A DNA stretch of 64,000 nt from Pseudomonas sp. LBUM920 (GTDB taxonomy: Bacteria > Pseudomonadota > Gammaproteobacteria > Pseudomonadales > Pseudomonadaceae): NCBI RefSeq assembly GCF_003852315.1, contig NZ_CP027762.1, positions 3,515,501 to 3,579,500 of the forward strand, read 5' to 3'. Position 1 is the stretch's first letter; the number at the start of each line of letters is the position of its first letter. Position numbers and translations under genes: made by a program. The notes beneath the pieces were generated by a model, which ran no database searches, was not told the DNA's origin, and saw only the letters and a list, made by a program, of their open reading frames with translations. Below are positions 1 through 8,246 of this stretch, piece by piece.

Positions 1-1017
1 CTGAGCCACGTAGGGCCGCATCAGGGTTTCATAGGCGGCAAACGCTTGGGTGTGATCTGCATGGCGCCCCAGCTCGCCGGCCAACACATACGCCCCGCAC
101 AGGCCCAGGCTGGTGCCCATGCCACTGATGGGCGAGGCGCAATAGGCTGCGTCGCCCACCAGTGCAATACGGCCCTTGGACCAACGGGGCATTTTGACCT
201 GACCTACCGCTTCCAGGTAAAGGTCGGTTGTGTCATCCAGCCCCGCCAATACGCGGGGCGTCTCCCAACCGGCGTCGGCAAAGCGTTGCTTGAGCAAGGA
301 TTTCTGCGCGTCTGGCGCGAGTTTTTCGTAGCCGTTGGGTGCTTGCTGAAACGACAAAAACGCCCGCGTGGTGCCCAGGTTGTCTGGGCGTAAACACACG
401 CAGCGACCGCCGGGAATGTTGTACCAGCGCATGATCTGGCCGTCGCTTGGCTCACGCGGCAGGGTGAAATAGGCGGTGTATACATCCAGCGGGCGGCGCT
501 GGACTTCGTTGCCGAACACGTGATTGCGCGTGGTCGAGCCAATTCCTTCCGCCACAATCACCAGGTCGAAAACCTGCTCGGTCCCCTGTGCAAAGCGCAC
601 ATGCACCTGCTGGCCATCGTCGTGCAGGGTTTCAATGCTGTCGCCAAACCGATACGTGACCCGGTCCTCGCTGTGCTGGATCAACAGCTTGGCGAGTTCG
701 CCACGCAGAATCTCCAGTTCAGCGATCGGCCCTTCGCCGTCAAAGTCGTTCACGCCGATGAAGGCCTTGGTCCGGTTGTGGCGGTCAACGAAGGCAATGC
801 CTTGTTCGTGGGTTGTATTGGCCCGAATCAGTTCCTCCAGGCCCATGCGCTGCACCACAACACGGCCCGCACCCCGCACGTCGATCGTCTGCCCGCCATC
901 GCGAAAAGCCGGTGCCCTTTCGACCACTGTGACGTGCATGCCCTGCCGGGACAGCCAATATGCCAGCGCCGGGCCGGCGACACTGGCGCCGGTGACAAGA
1001 ATCTTTTGGCGTTTCAT
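1..1017 (-). CDS. FAD-dependent monooxygenase, 3' end outside window
   Basis: The reverse strand is open from an ATG at 1017 to the window edge, giving 339 codons without a stop. An N-terminal dinucleotide-binding segment (GASVAGP, residues 10-16) and a second FAD motif (LVGDAAYCASP, around residue 290) place it in the PHBH-like aromatic hydroxylase family (PF01494), which uses NAD(P)H and O2 to hydroxylate small molecules. The start overlaps the stop of the upstream MarR gene by one base (TGATG), so the two are probably translated together and the regulator likely responds to a substrate of this enzyme. The substrate cannot be read from sequence. The C-terminus lies beyond base 1. Confidence 0.85.
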   Translation of the reverse strand, partial: MKRQKILVTGASVAGPALAYWLSRQGMHVTVVERAPAFRDGGQTIDVRGAGRVVVQRMGLEELIRANTTHEQGIAFVDRHNRTKAFIGVNDFDGEGPIAELEILRGELAKLLIQHSEDRVTYRFGDSIETLHDDGQQVHVRFAQGTEQVFDLVIVAEGIGSTTRNHVFGNEVQRRPLDVYTAYFTLPREPSDGQIMRWYNIPGGRCVCLRPDNLGTTRAFLSFQQAPNGYEKLAPDAQKSLLKQRFADAGWETPRVLAGLDDTTDLYLEAVGQVKMPRWSKGRIALVGDAAYCASPISGMGTSLGLCGAYVLAGELGRHADHTQAFAAYETLMRPYVAQ

Positions 1018-1535
1018 CAGGCCTCCTGCTGTGGATTTGAAGCGGCGCTGCTGCCCGGCAACGTGCTGCGGTAAACCTCGATCACCTGGCCAAGAAACGC
1101 CTCGACCACCGCGCGCTCCTGGCCCCCAAGCGCCTCCAGTACGGCGTTCAGGCCGCTGAGCATTGGCGCAATGTGCTGATAAGCCAGGGCCACCGAGGCG
1201 GGAACCGGACACACCATCACGCGGCGCTTGTCATCAAGCTGGCGCTCACGAATCACATGGCCGGCGCGCTCCAGGCGGTCGATGACTTGGGTGATGCCGG
1301 CGGTCGTCACCGACAGGCGCGAGGCAAGCTCGGTCGGTGGCAACGGGCCGTCCGTAATCAAGTGCTCCAGCGCCGCCATGTCGGTCTGGTTGATGGACAA
1401 CGAATCGGCAAGATGGCTGGCGGCTTTGCGCGTCAGGATGGCGATCTGTTGCAGCTGCTGCGCAACAGCATCGCTGGCGATCTGCAGGCCACGTGGGTCG
1501 TGGTCAGGGACGGGGACAGATGCGGATGGTTTCAT
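1017..1535 (-). CDS. MarR-family transcriptional regulator
   Basis: 172 residues with a winged-helix domain of MarR type around residues 50-115. The recognition region reads ELASRLSVTTAGITQVIDRLE and is followed by a wing ending in DDKRRVMV. MarR proteins are dimeric repressors released by small aromatic ligands. It is the first gene of a two-gene unit with the FAD monooxygenase (TGATG junction), and a perfect inverted repeat lies 45 bases upstream of its start, consistent with autoregulation of the unit. The ligand is unknown. The N-terminus (residues 1-20) is a short polar extension before the first helix. Confidence 0.88.
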   Translation of the reverse strand: MKPSASVPVPDHDPRGLQIASDAVAQQLQQIAILTRKAASHLADSLSINQTDMAALEHLITDGPLPPTELASRLSVTTAGITQVIDRLERAGHVIRERQLDDKRRVMVCPVPASVALAYQHIAPMLSGLNAVLEALGGQERAVVEAFLGQVIEVYRSTLPGSSAASNPQQEA

Positions 1536-1579
1536 GCGTTTGACTGCTCAGGATCGCGAGGTGGCAACCACACTAGCAT

Positions 1580-1600
1580 ATAGCTAACTTGCTTAGCTAT
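1580..1600. promoter_or_regulatory. Probable MarR operator
   Basis: A perfect inverted repeat with 8-base arms ATAGCTAA and TTAGCTAT around a 5-base spacer CTTGC. The 21-bp AT-rich dyad in a GC-rich genome, placed 45 bases before the MarR start at 1535, has the size and position expected for a MarR dimer site. The link to the adjacent regulator is inference from position. Confidence 0.65.
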
Positions 1601-1715
1601 CTTCCAAAAATGTCGAACGGGTATCCATGGGCAGGCGAAATCCCTCACGTTTTACTAGCCTGAGTTCAGGCGAGAATCCCCTCGCTGACCGTGGGCACCA
1701 AAGGGAGCGTGCAGC

Positions 1716-1988
1716 ATGACCGACGACACAACAACAAACGGGCCGGCGTCGTACTTCCCCGCCATTGAAAAAAAGTATGGGCAGCCCATCAGCCATTGGC
1801 TGGACCTGCTCAAAACCGTCAATGCCCAGAAGCACATGGAAAGGGTCGCCTGGCTTAAAACCGAACACGGCATGGGCCATGGCCACGCCAATGCGCTGGT
1901 GGCGTATTACGCGGCGATGGAAAAAGGGCGACTGAGCCGCCGCCCTACCCTTCAAGGCTGCGTTGGAGTCGCTTCAGGTCACGGTTGA
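1716..1988 (+). CDS. DUF4287-type small protein
   Basis: 90 residues, preceded by a GGAG ribosome site. The stretch SYFPAIEKKYGQPI followed by HMERVAWLKTEHGMGHGHANALV is characteristic of the DUF4287 family, which often occurs alone or fused to DUF5655. No biochemical function is established. Family members usually end soon after the ANALV helix, so the last ~20 residues (after MEKGRLSRR) may be a read-through tail. This tail overlaps the 3' end of the convergent DUF2867 gene by 44 bases. Confidence 0.75.
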   Translation: MTDDTTTNGPASYFPAIEKKYGQPISHWLDLLKTVNAQKHMERVAWLKTEHGMGHGHANALVAYYAAMEKGRLSRRPTLQGCVGVASGHG

Positions 1989-2424
1989 CGATCAGCTTGT
2001 GCACCTGACCGACCGGCACCCTATAAAAGCGGCCAAAGGCGTTATGAATGACCACCGATGAGGTGATCGTGAACACACGATCGCTGATCGACAGGCAGAT
2101 CATCACATCCAGATGCCGGTCGCGCTCGGTCAGCACCAGTACGTCGGGAGCGCTGTGCTCCACCAAAAAGAAGTCCAGCCGCTCGCCGACCTGCACACGC
2201 TCTCGCCGCGTGCCGGAAAACCCGCCAATACGTTTCACACCAAACAATGCGCAAATGGCGTCCCTGATCCCAAACGCCATGTGCAGGAATGGCCCCGGTT
2301 CGGCAGTCATGATGTTCCAGGCTTCAAGCGCGGTGACATCGACCGGCAGCAGGATCGACCTGCGGTCGTAATAATCCAGGTCGGCCGGCAGGCGCAGTGT
2401 GTGAACAACATCGGTGCTCGCCAA
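1945..2424 (-). CDS. DUF2867-type protein with TTG start
   Basis: 159 residues when begun at the TTG at 2424, which sits 7 bases after a strong AAGGAG site (a longer frame reaches 2472 but has no such site). The body (DYYDRRSILLPVD, AWNIM, FGIRDAICALFGVKRIGGF, VVIHNAFGRFYRVPVGQVHKLIV) resembles the DUF2867 family, which is START-like and also found as the C-terminal part of some SDR proteins. Function is unknown; the fold suggests binding of a hydrophobic ligand. It overlaps the DUF4287 gene tail to tail. Confidence 0.72.
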   Translation of the reverse strand: MASTDVVHTLRLPADLDYYDRRSILLPVDVTALEAWNIMTAEPGPFLHMAFGIRDAICALFGVKRIGGFSGTRRERVQVGERLDFFLVEHSAPDVLVLTERDRHLDVMICLSISDRVFTITSSVVIHNAFGRFYRVPVGQVHKLIVNRDLKRLQRSLEG

Positions 2425-2682
2425 ACAGTCTCTCCTTGAAAGGTGGCCGCTGTTGAATGTGCTCAACCGCAAGCCTTACCGCAATTCGTCCAATAAATGT
2501 GACGCGCCTGGCTGTGCCTGAAAACGGCAGGACGCCGCTTGCCGGGCAGAGATTATTTTGCGCCTGCGCTCAAGTAAAGCGCGAAATGGCCTTGAAGAAT
2601 GTGGGCGCAAGAATGCGCTGCCATCGCCTTCCTGAGCTGGCAGCGCCTGCCGCATGACTTATAAAGAGGCGTTATCCCTACC

Positions 2683-3003
2683 GGGCTGGCCCTGCCTTTT
2701 TGTCGCCCTGCTGGGTTCCCGCGGCTCTGGGATCAGGTGCTGCATGCCTTGGTGCCCGGCGGCGTGTTCGTCGGGCATCGGTTTGGCGTACACCGTAGCT
2801 GGCCGACGCCTACGCACATGACCTTCCACACCGAGCAGGCCATTCGCGCGATGTGCGAGGGCTTGGAAATAACGCGGCTTCGTGAGTCGCACACATCCAG
2901 CACAAACCCTTCCGGCCTGCTCAACGGGCACCGTTTTGATGTGATCGTTCGCAAGCCTTCTCATCCGCTGGCGGCAGCCCTCAGCTCAAACTTGGGCGGC
3001 TGA
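2683..3003 (+). pseudogene. C-terminal remnant of a class I SAM methyltransferase
   Basis: An open frame reads ALPFCRP, then LWDQVLHALVPGGVFVGHRFG, then MTFHTEQAIRAMCEGLEI and DVIVRKP before a stop at 3003. This is the post-SAM half (strands 4-7) of a TehB/UbiE-like methyltransferase. The SAM-binding N-terminal half (VLDVGCGEG-type motif) is absent from the upstream ~200 bases in any frame. An 88-residue frame begins at a GTG inside the conserved core, so it is unlikely to be a functional start. Best read as a 5'-deleted gene. Confidence 0.55.
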
Positions 3004-3016
3004 CTCGCACATTGAC

Positions 3017-3036
3017 ATATCGGTAAATCCCGATAC
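3017..3036. promoter_or_regulatory. Probable ArsR-family operator, site 1
   Basis: Inverted repeat with 7-base arms ATATCGG and CCGATAC (one mismatch) around a 6-base spacer, ending 10 bases before the ArsR-type gene at 3047. The same geometry recurs at 3368-3387 in front of the next gene, which supports a shared regulator. Confidence 0.65.
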
Positions 3037-3046
3037 TATCGAGCGC

Positions 3047-3349
3047 ATGGACCTACTCGACATATTCAAAGCCCTCTCAAACCGCACGCGACTCGATATC
3101 CTGCAAGGTTTGAAAGATCCCGAAAAAAACTTCCCCGCCCAAGACGAGGGAGACGTTCATACCGTGGGCGTCTGCGTCAGCAGCATCCAGGAAGGCGTCG
3201 GCCTTTCCCAGTCGACCGTGTCTGACTACCTGGCGACCCTGCACCGCGCAGGCCTGGTTGAAATCCGCCGTATCGGCCAGTGGACCTACTACAAACGTAA
3301 CGAAGCCAACATCCGCGCGCTGACGGAGATCCTGGGGAAAGAACTCTAG
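3047..3349 (+). CDS. ArsR-family winged-helix regulator
   Basis: 100 residues, all one winged-helix domain: IFKALSNRTRLDILQGL is the ArsR-type first helix pair, GLSQSTVSDYLATLHRAGLV the recognition helix, and IRRIGQWTYYKRNE the wing. Canonical metal-binding cysteine pairs (ELCVCDL type) are absent; a single Cys occurs in the VGVCVSS segment, so sensing may be redox or organic rather than arsenic. It lies 65 bases upstream of an MDR oxidoreductase and both genes carry the same inverted repeat, pointing to autoregulation plus control of the reductase. Confidence 0.85.
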   Translation: MDLLDIFKALSNRTRLDILQGLKDPEKNFPAQDEGDVHTVGVCVSSIQEGVGLSQSTVSDYLATLHRAGLVEIRRIGQWTYYKRNEANIRALTEILGKEL

Positions 3350-3367
3350 GTTTTTTTTCATCGCATA

Positions 3368-3387
3368 ATATCGATGTTTCCCGATAT
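3368..3387. promoter_or_regulatory. Probable ArsR-family operator, site 2
   Basis: Inverted repeat ATATCGA and CCGATAT around a 6-base spacer, the same 7-6-7 layout as site 1. It lies between the ArsR stop (3349) and the start of the MDR reductase (3415), so the reductase probably has its own controlled promoter. Confidence 0.62.
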
Positions 3388-3414
3388 CCCTTTTTCCCGA
3401 AACGAGGTAATGCA

Positions 3415-4389
3415 ATGAAAGCGATGATTCTTAACTCCTTTGGCGGGCCCGAGGCGTTCGAACTCTGCGACGTGCCCAAGCCCGTGCCCCATACGGGGCA
3501 CGTTCTGGTGCGCGTACATGCCACTGCCATCAACCCACTGGATTACCAGGTGCGACGGGGTGACTACGCCGACGCGGTGCCACTCCCAGCCATTACCGGC
3601 CACGACGTGTCTGGCGTTGTCGAAGCCATCGGGCCAGGTGTGACCGCCTTCGCCCCAGGCGACGAAGTCTGGTACACCCCACAAATATTCGACGGCCCCG
3701 GCAGCTACGCCGAGTACCACGTGGCCGCCGAAAGCATCATTGGCAAAAAACCTGCCTCGCTCAGCCACCTCGAAGCCGCCAGCCTCAGCCTGGTCGGCGG
3801 CACTGCGTGGGAAGCACTCGCCGAACGCGCGGCGCTCAGGGTTGGCGAAAGCGTGCTGATACACGGTGGCGCAGGCGGCGTCGGCCACGTGGCAATCCAG
3901 CTGGCCAAAGCCATCGGGGCAAGGGTGTTCACCACCGTGCGCGCGGCCAACATTGAGTTTGCGCGAAGCATGGGCGCTGACGTGATCATCGACTACGAAA
4001 GCGAGGATTACGTCGAGGCCATCCTGCGCGAAACGGCGGGCCGCGGCGTCGATGTGGTGTTCGACACCCTCGGCGGCGACACCTTGTCACGCAGCCCCGA
4101 CGCGCTTGCACAACGGGGCCGCGTGGTCTCGATCGTGGACATCACGCAGCCGCAAAACCTGGTTCAGGCCTGGGGCAAAAACGCGGCCTATCACTTTGTG
4201 TTCACCCGACAACATCGCGGCAAGCTGGACGAGCTGAGCGCATTAGTGGAACGCGGTCAGCTGCGGCCCCACGTGGGCGCGGTTTATTCGTTGGCCGACA
4301 TCGCGTTGGCCCATGCTCGGCTGGAAAGCCGCCACAACGGTGTTCAAGGAAAAGTCGCGATTGCCGTCGTGCCATCGCTCATGGCGTGA
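3415..4389 (+). CDS. Zeta-crystallin/quinone-reductase-like MDR oxidoreductase
   Basis: 324 residues of the medium-chain dehydrogenase/reductase superfamily. The GroES-like N-terminal half contains GHDVSGVVEAIG (about 61-72), and the Rossmann half has the cofactor loop GGAGGVGHVAIQLAK (about 146-160). Structural-zinc cysteines are absent, as in NADPH:quinone reductases and enone reductases. It probably uses NADPH to reduce quinones or reactive enones. The upstream ArsR regulator and shared operator suggest induction by such a compound. An ABM-family gene follows 31 bases later and is likely co-transcribed. Confidence 0.88.
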   Translation: MKAMILNSFGGPEAFELCDVPKPVPHTGHVLVRVHATAINPLDYQVRRGDYADAVPLPAITGHDVSGVVEAIGPGVTAFAPGDEVWYTPQIFDGPGSYAEYHVAAESIIGKKPASLSHLEAASLSLVGGTAWEALAERAALRVGESVLIHGGAGGVGHVAIQLAKAIGARVFTTVRAANIEFARSMGADVIIDYESEDYVEAILRETAGRGVDVVFDTLGGDTLSRSPDALAQRGRVVSIVDITQPQNLVQAWGKNAAYHFVFTRQHRGKLDELSALVERGQLRPHVGAVYSLADIALAHARLESRHNGVQGKVAIAVVPSLMA

Positions 4390-4420
4390 GCACCGTTGAA
4401 CTCATTTTTGGAGGAACACC

Positions 4421-4759
4421 ATGATTTATGAAATCGCCCAGCTCCCGGTTTACACAGAACAGGTTGAAGCGTTCAGGCGCGCATTTACCCAGGTCGAGCC
4501 GTTGCTGTGTCGAGCGAAGGGCTATTGCGGGCACCTGCTCGCACAAGGCATTGAAACGCCGCAGGTGTTCAACTTGATCGTGAAGTGGGCATCACTTGAA
4601 GATCACACGCCAGGGTTCGAGGCGAGTGAGGACCATCGGCTGTTTATGCAGGGGTTGGAGACCTATTTCGCCGACGAACCAACGGTTTACCATATCGAAG
4701 GCGCAGCCTTTGTCAGGCATATGGGCAACGCCGATGCCCCGAGTAGTTCGTGGTTTTAA
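4421..4759 (+). CDS. Antibiotic-biosynthesis-monooxygenase (ABM) family protein
   Basis: 112 residues preceded by TTGGAGGAACACC, a strong ribosome site. The ferredoxin-like ABM pattern is visible: an N-terminal strand (IYEIAQLPVYTEQVEAF), a central GYCGHLLAQGIE segment, WASLEDHT, and a C-terminal FMQGLETYFADEP helix. Members include heme-degrading and quinol monooxygenases. Position directly after the MDR reductase suggests a shared role in quinone or electrophile handling, by inference only. Confidence 0.72.
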   Translation: MIYEIAQLPVYTEQVEAFRRAFTQVEPLLCRAKGYCGHLLAQGIETPQVFNLIVKWASLEDHTPGFEASEDHRLFMQGLETYFADEPTVYHIEGAAFVRHMGNADAPSSSWF

Positions 4760-5000
4760 GCGCCTCGCCTGGTGTTGATTGTCAGCGGTGAAATGATCCA
4801 CGTGCGTTGTCGCCATTGCGGCCTCAACGCACGCATCGCTCGACGCCCGCCGGTGTAGCCAGCCTTTCTGGTGCTCGCGGGCAGCCTGGAGTAGTTGAGG
4901 TGCAGTTTCCTGAACGGCTGTTGTCGGCCCAAAGCGAACATTGCCACTGAAAAAATAACCCGTTGCCAGCACGCTAAAGACCGTTGGATAACGTTGTGCT

Positions 5001-5414
5001 TTACACCACTTCCACCAACTCGAATTCTTCTGCCACAAGCTCCATCGCCGCGTCGAACGAGCCCTCCCGTTGAAAAAAATCTTTATGACCCTGCGCCCAA
5101 TATCCGAGGCTGAGGTCCCCTTCGCCTTCCTTTCTTGCAAATGCTTCATTCACGTCGCAGTAACGAATGATACGCAGCGAAACAAGCCTGATGACACATA
5201 CCGGCTCACCCTGACCGTTGAGGATGATGCTGTAACCACCAATCGCTGACGATTCATCTTGATGGTTGAATGATGAAAGTGAGCAACATGACGCTGTTTT
5301 AATGCCTTTAGCTACACGTTCAGCCAGCTCATCTGCCATCTCTGGAGTATCCCCAAATGCCCATGCACTGGCTTTGGGGTACCTGATCTTTAAATCGTCA
5401 ATCATGCGCATCAT
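5001..5414 (-). CDS. ASCH-domain protein
   Basis: 137 residues if started at the ATG at 5414, which has an AAGG site 9 bases upstream; the frame can be extended to 5450 without a clear site. The AWAFGDTPEMADELAERVAKGIKTA opening and the strands GEPVCVIRLVSLRII and EGEGDLSLGYWAQGHKDFF are typical of ASCH proteins, a PUA-like fold thought to bind RNA or modified nucleotides. The region from about 4760 to 5450 looks less GC-rich by eye than its neighbours, a possible sign of transfer. No partner gene is adjacent. Confidence 0.8.
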   Translation of the reverse strand: MMRMIDDLKIRYPKASAWAFGDTPEMADELAERVAKGIKTASCCSLSSFNHQDESSAIGGYSIILNGQGEPVCVIRLVSLRIIRYCDVNEAFARKEGEGDLSLGYWAQGHKDFFQREGSFDAAMELVAEEFELVEVV

Positions 5415-5546
5415 TCGTTCAAACCTTATCGTTGACTGCAGCGTCAGCACCCATTCGCGAATGATTAGCCCGGCACCCTTGATCGAGTTGCACCGCCGCC
5501 GGTAATGGCGCGACCCGCTCAGCAGGTCGCGCCCTAGGCGACGGTT

Positions 5547-6458
5547 TTAATTGCCGTGATAGACAGGTAATCGCCCTTCAGCCTCTGCCTTGCGCCCCTC
5601 CTGGAAGTCGTTTGACTTATACAGCGTTGCGCGTTGCGCATCCAATTCCGACAGAGCGCCGGCCTGCACCGGGTCGATGACGCGATGCGCATAGGCCAGC
5701 GACGCCTTGATCCCTAAGGGGCCATTGGCGGCGATCCGGTTTGCCAACTCGATCGCTTTGTCGAGGGCTGACTGCGGGTCAGGGATCTCCTGTACCGTGC
5801 CCATGCGATAGGCTTCACGGGCGGTCCAATGATCGCCCGTCAGAATGTAGCGCATGGCATTGGCCCAGCCGGCTTCGCGCACGAATCGTACTGTCGATCC
5901 ACCGCCCGGGAAACGACCATGGGTGTTTTCATCCTGTCCGAAGTCAGTGTTGTTCGCCGCAACCCGTATGTCGCCGACAAGAAACAGCTCATGCGCCATG
6001 TTCCAAGTGTCGCCGTGAACCGCCACGATCAGAGGCTTGGTGAGATAGGGCATTTTCTTGCCGAGCGGGTCGATCAGCCCCGCACCGAGCGTAGGTCCGC
6101 CCGAGCTGGCAACCGCCTTGAAGCCCTCAACGTCAAGGCCCTGCGAGAAATTGTCGCCGTGCCCGAACAACACAGCGGCACGCAGTGAAGGATCATGGTC
6201 GTAGTCGTAATACGCCTTGGCGAGGGCCAGGTACGCTTGCGGATCAAGCCTGTTCTGGATATCGGGTCGGTTGATACCAATCAGTACAATCTTGCCACGT
6301 CGCTCGACGGTAATTTTGTGAGCGGCACTGGTCGGGATATCGACCAGGGTGACGTCGTCGGGGGGTGTTTTGACGTCGTCGCCAGATTGCGCAATTACAA
6401 CGCCGGCGAACAAGGATAATGCTGAGAACATGATGATCTTGCGCAATACTCTTTGCAT
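5547..6458 (-). CDS. Crotonase-fold protein with a signal peptide
   Basis: 303 residues from the ATG at 6458 (AGGA site 8 bases before). The body follows the enoyl-CoA hydratase/isomerase fold: KIVLIGINRPDIQNRLD, LRAAVLFGHGDNFSQGLDVEGF, then KPLIVAVHGDTWNMAHELFLVGDIRVAA and TDFGQDE. Residues 1-23 (basic MQRVLRK, then IIMFSALSLFAGVVIA with cleavage before QSG) look like a Sec signal peptide, odd for a CoA enzyme because CoA thioesters are cytoplasmic. The usual oxyanion-hole and glutamate positions appear altered. Located 93 bases after an SDR gene on the same strand. Confidence 0.78.
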   Translation of the reverse strand: MQRVLRKIIMFSALSLFAGVVIAQSGDDVKTPPDDVTLVDIPTSAAHKITVERRGKIVLIGINRPDIQNRLDPQAYLALAKAYYDYDHDPSLRAAVLFGHGDNFSQGLDVEGFKAVASSGGPTLGAGLIDPLGKKMPYLTKPLIVAVHGDTWNMAHELFLVGDIRVAANNTDFGQDENTHGRFPGGGSTVRFVREAGWANAMRYILTGDHWTAREAYRMGTVQEIPDPQSALDKAIELANRIAANGPLGIKASLAYAHRVIDPVQAGALSELDAQRATLYKSNDFQEGRKAEAEGRLPVYHGN

Positions 6459-6551
6459 CGATACATCCTTTGGCGAAGTTGGCTGTGCGCATGGGTTCGC
6501 CGCGCCAATCAGATAACGCGGCCGTCCCCACTCGGTGCTCAAGTTTTCAGT

Positions 6552-7289
6552 TCAGTACTGCGAGACACCGCCATCGACATCAAGCTCGATGCCGGTAACG
6601 TAGGCACTGTCATCAGAGGCGAGAAATACGGCCGCCTTGCCCAAGTCTTCCGGGCTGCCCAAGCGGGACAGCGGAATGCTGCCAACAAGGCCGGCACGCG
6701 CAGCCTCGGGAATCAATGACTGCAGTCCTGGGGTAAGCGTATGGCCGGGGCTCAATACGTTGATGCGGATGCCCAGTTCCTTGGTGTCCAGTATGAAACC
6801 GCGCGCCAGGTTGCGGACGGCCGCCTTGGTCGATGAATAGACGGACATACTGGGGATGCCGATCGAAGCGGCGATTGAACCGGTGAATATTACCGATGCG
6901 CCTGTTCCCAGAAGCGGCAGCGCTTTCTGCAGGCCGAACAGCAGGCCCTTGACGTTCGCATTGTAGGTCTTGTCGAAATGCTCCTCGGTGATCTCGCCGA
7001 GCTTCATGAACTCATAGAACCCGGCGTTCAACGCCAGTACATCAATGCGCCCGGCTTTTTCCTTGATGCGCGCGTACAGCGCGTCCAGGTCGGCAAGCTT
7101 GCCCGCATCGCCTTGAATGCCCACCGCACCGTGGCCAATCTCAGCGACCGCGCGGTCGAGCTCAGGTTGACGCCGGCCCGTGATGAACACGCGAGCGCCT
7201 TCATTGGCAAACGCCTTGGCGATACCGAGGCCGATTCCGGCGCTGGCACCCGTGACAACCGCGACCTTGCCTTCAAGTTTTTTGCTCAT
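6552..7289 (-). CDS. Short-chain dehydrogenase/reductase
   Basis: 245 residues from the ATG at 7289 (AAGG site 9 bases upstream; the frame itself extends to 7430). Classical SDR marks are present: cofactor loop TGASAGIG near residue 14, LNAG around 85, catalytic Ser in FTGSIAAS near 137, YSSTK near 151, and the C-terminal DVDGGVSQY. It probably oxidises or reduces an alcohol/ketone with NAD(P). It lies upstream of the exported crotonase-fold gene in the same direction. Confidence 0.88.
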   Translation of the reverse strand: MSKKLEGKVAVVTGASAGIGLGIAKAFANEGARVFITGRRQPELDRAVAEIGHGAVGIQGDAGKLADLDALYARIKEKAGRIDVLALNAGFYEFMKLGEITEEHFDKTYNANVKGLLFGLQKALPLLGTGASVIFTGSIAASIGIPSMSVYSSTKAAVRNLARGFILDTKELGIRINVLSPGHTLTPGLQSLIPEAARAGLVGSIPLSRLGSPEDLGKAAVFLASDDSAYVTGIELDVDGGVSQY

Positions 7290-7555
7290 GTGGCGTACCT
7301 TCAATCTGGCTTGCATTGCGCCGCCCGCCCATGTGGGAACGACTCGGCGAGGCGCCAGGCTGGCGCCACAGCGGGAAGATTGAAGGAGGCAATGAGCCCC
7401 CTGTAGACGGCAACCGGGACTAACATTCATGCCGGAATGGAATGCTGGTTACTGGTATAGGTCGGCCCGCTTGCGCCGTGCGCTGCAACGCGCAGATTGT
7501 CCAGCCAGCTCAACTGCCCTTATCCTCAACGCTCCCCGCCCAACCCGGAGCCGCC

Positions 7556-8176
7556 ATGGACCTTGCCACGCTCGCCCTCTTCCTCCCCGCCTGCTTCGCC
7601 CTGAACATGGCGCCAGGCCCGAACAACTTGCTGTCGGTCAGCAACGCCACCCGCTACGGCTATCGCACGTCTTGCCTCGCCGGTGTTGGCCGCTTGCTGG
7701 CCTTCGCCGGCATGATCGCCCTCGCCTCGGCGGGCCTGGCGGTGGTGCTGCAAACCTCGGAGTTGTTGTTTTACGCGATCAAGATTCTGGGCGCGGCGTA
7801 TCTTTTTTATCTGGCGTTTCAGTTGTGGCGAGCTAATCCGCAGGCAGAGCCTGAATCGGCGACGGCCAAGGTGGGTTTGTGGGCGTTGGCGCGTCAGGAG
7901 TTTCTGGTGGCAGCGGGCAACCCGAAGGCTATCTTGATCTTCACGGCCTTCCTGCCGCAGTTCGTGGTGCCAGGCCAGCCGATCACGCCACAATTTGCGC
8001 TGCTGGGCGCGATGTTCCTGGTGCTGGAATGGATCGCCATCAGCGCCTATGCCTACATGGGCCTGCACATGCGTCGCTGGTTTGCCGAGCCGTGCGGTAA
8101 ACGGATTTTCAATCGATGCTGCGCGGGGTTGTTGTCGGCAGCGGCGACGGTGCTGTTGATGGCGCGTCGCGCTTGA
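7556..8176 (+). CDS. LysE/RhtB-family exporter
   Basis: 206 residues starting at the ATG at 7556 after a CGGAGCC site. Six hydrophobic segments and the family signature NMAPGPNNLLSVSNATRYGYR near the first loop, plus NPKAILIFTAFLPQFV in the middle, identify the RhtB type. These proteins export amino acids such as homoserine, threonine or their derivatives across the inner membrane. The substrate is not predictable here. Not clearly in an operon. Confidence 0.85.
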   Translation: MDLATLALFLPACFALNMAPGPNNLLSVSNATRYGYRTSCLAGVGRLLAFAGMIALASAGLAVVLQTSELLFYAIKILGAAYLFYLAFQLWRANPQAEPESATAKVGLWALARQEFLVAAGNPKAILIFTAFLPQFVVPGQPITPQFALLGAMFLVLEWIAISAYAYMGLHMRRWFAEPCGKRIFNRCCAGLLSAAATVLLMARRA

Positions 8177-8246
8177 GGTCGCTGCAAAACAGCGAGTGAT
8201 GCCATCGCTCGCAAGCGCCGCTACACTGCCCACCTGCACCTCACGA

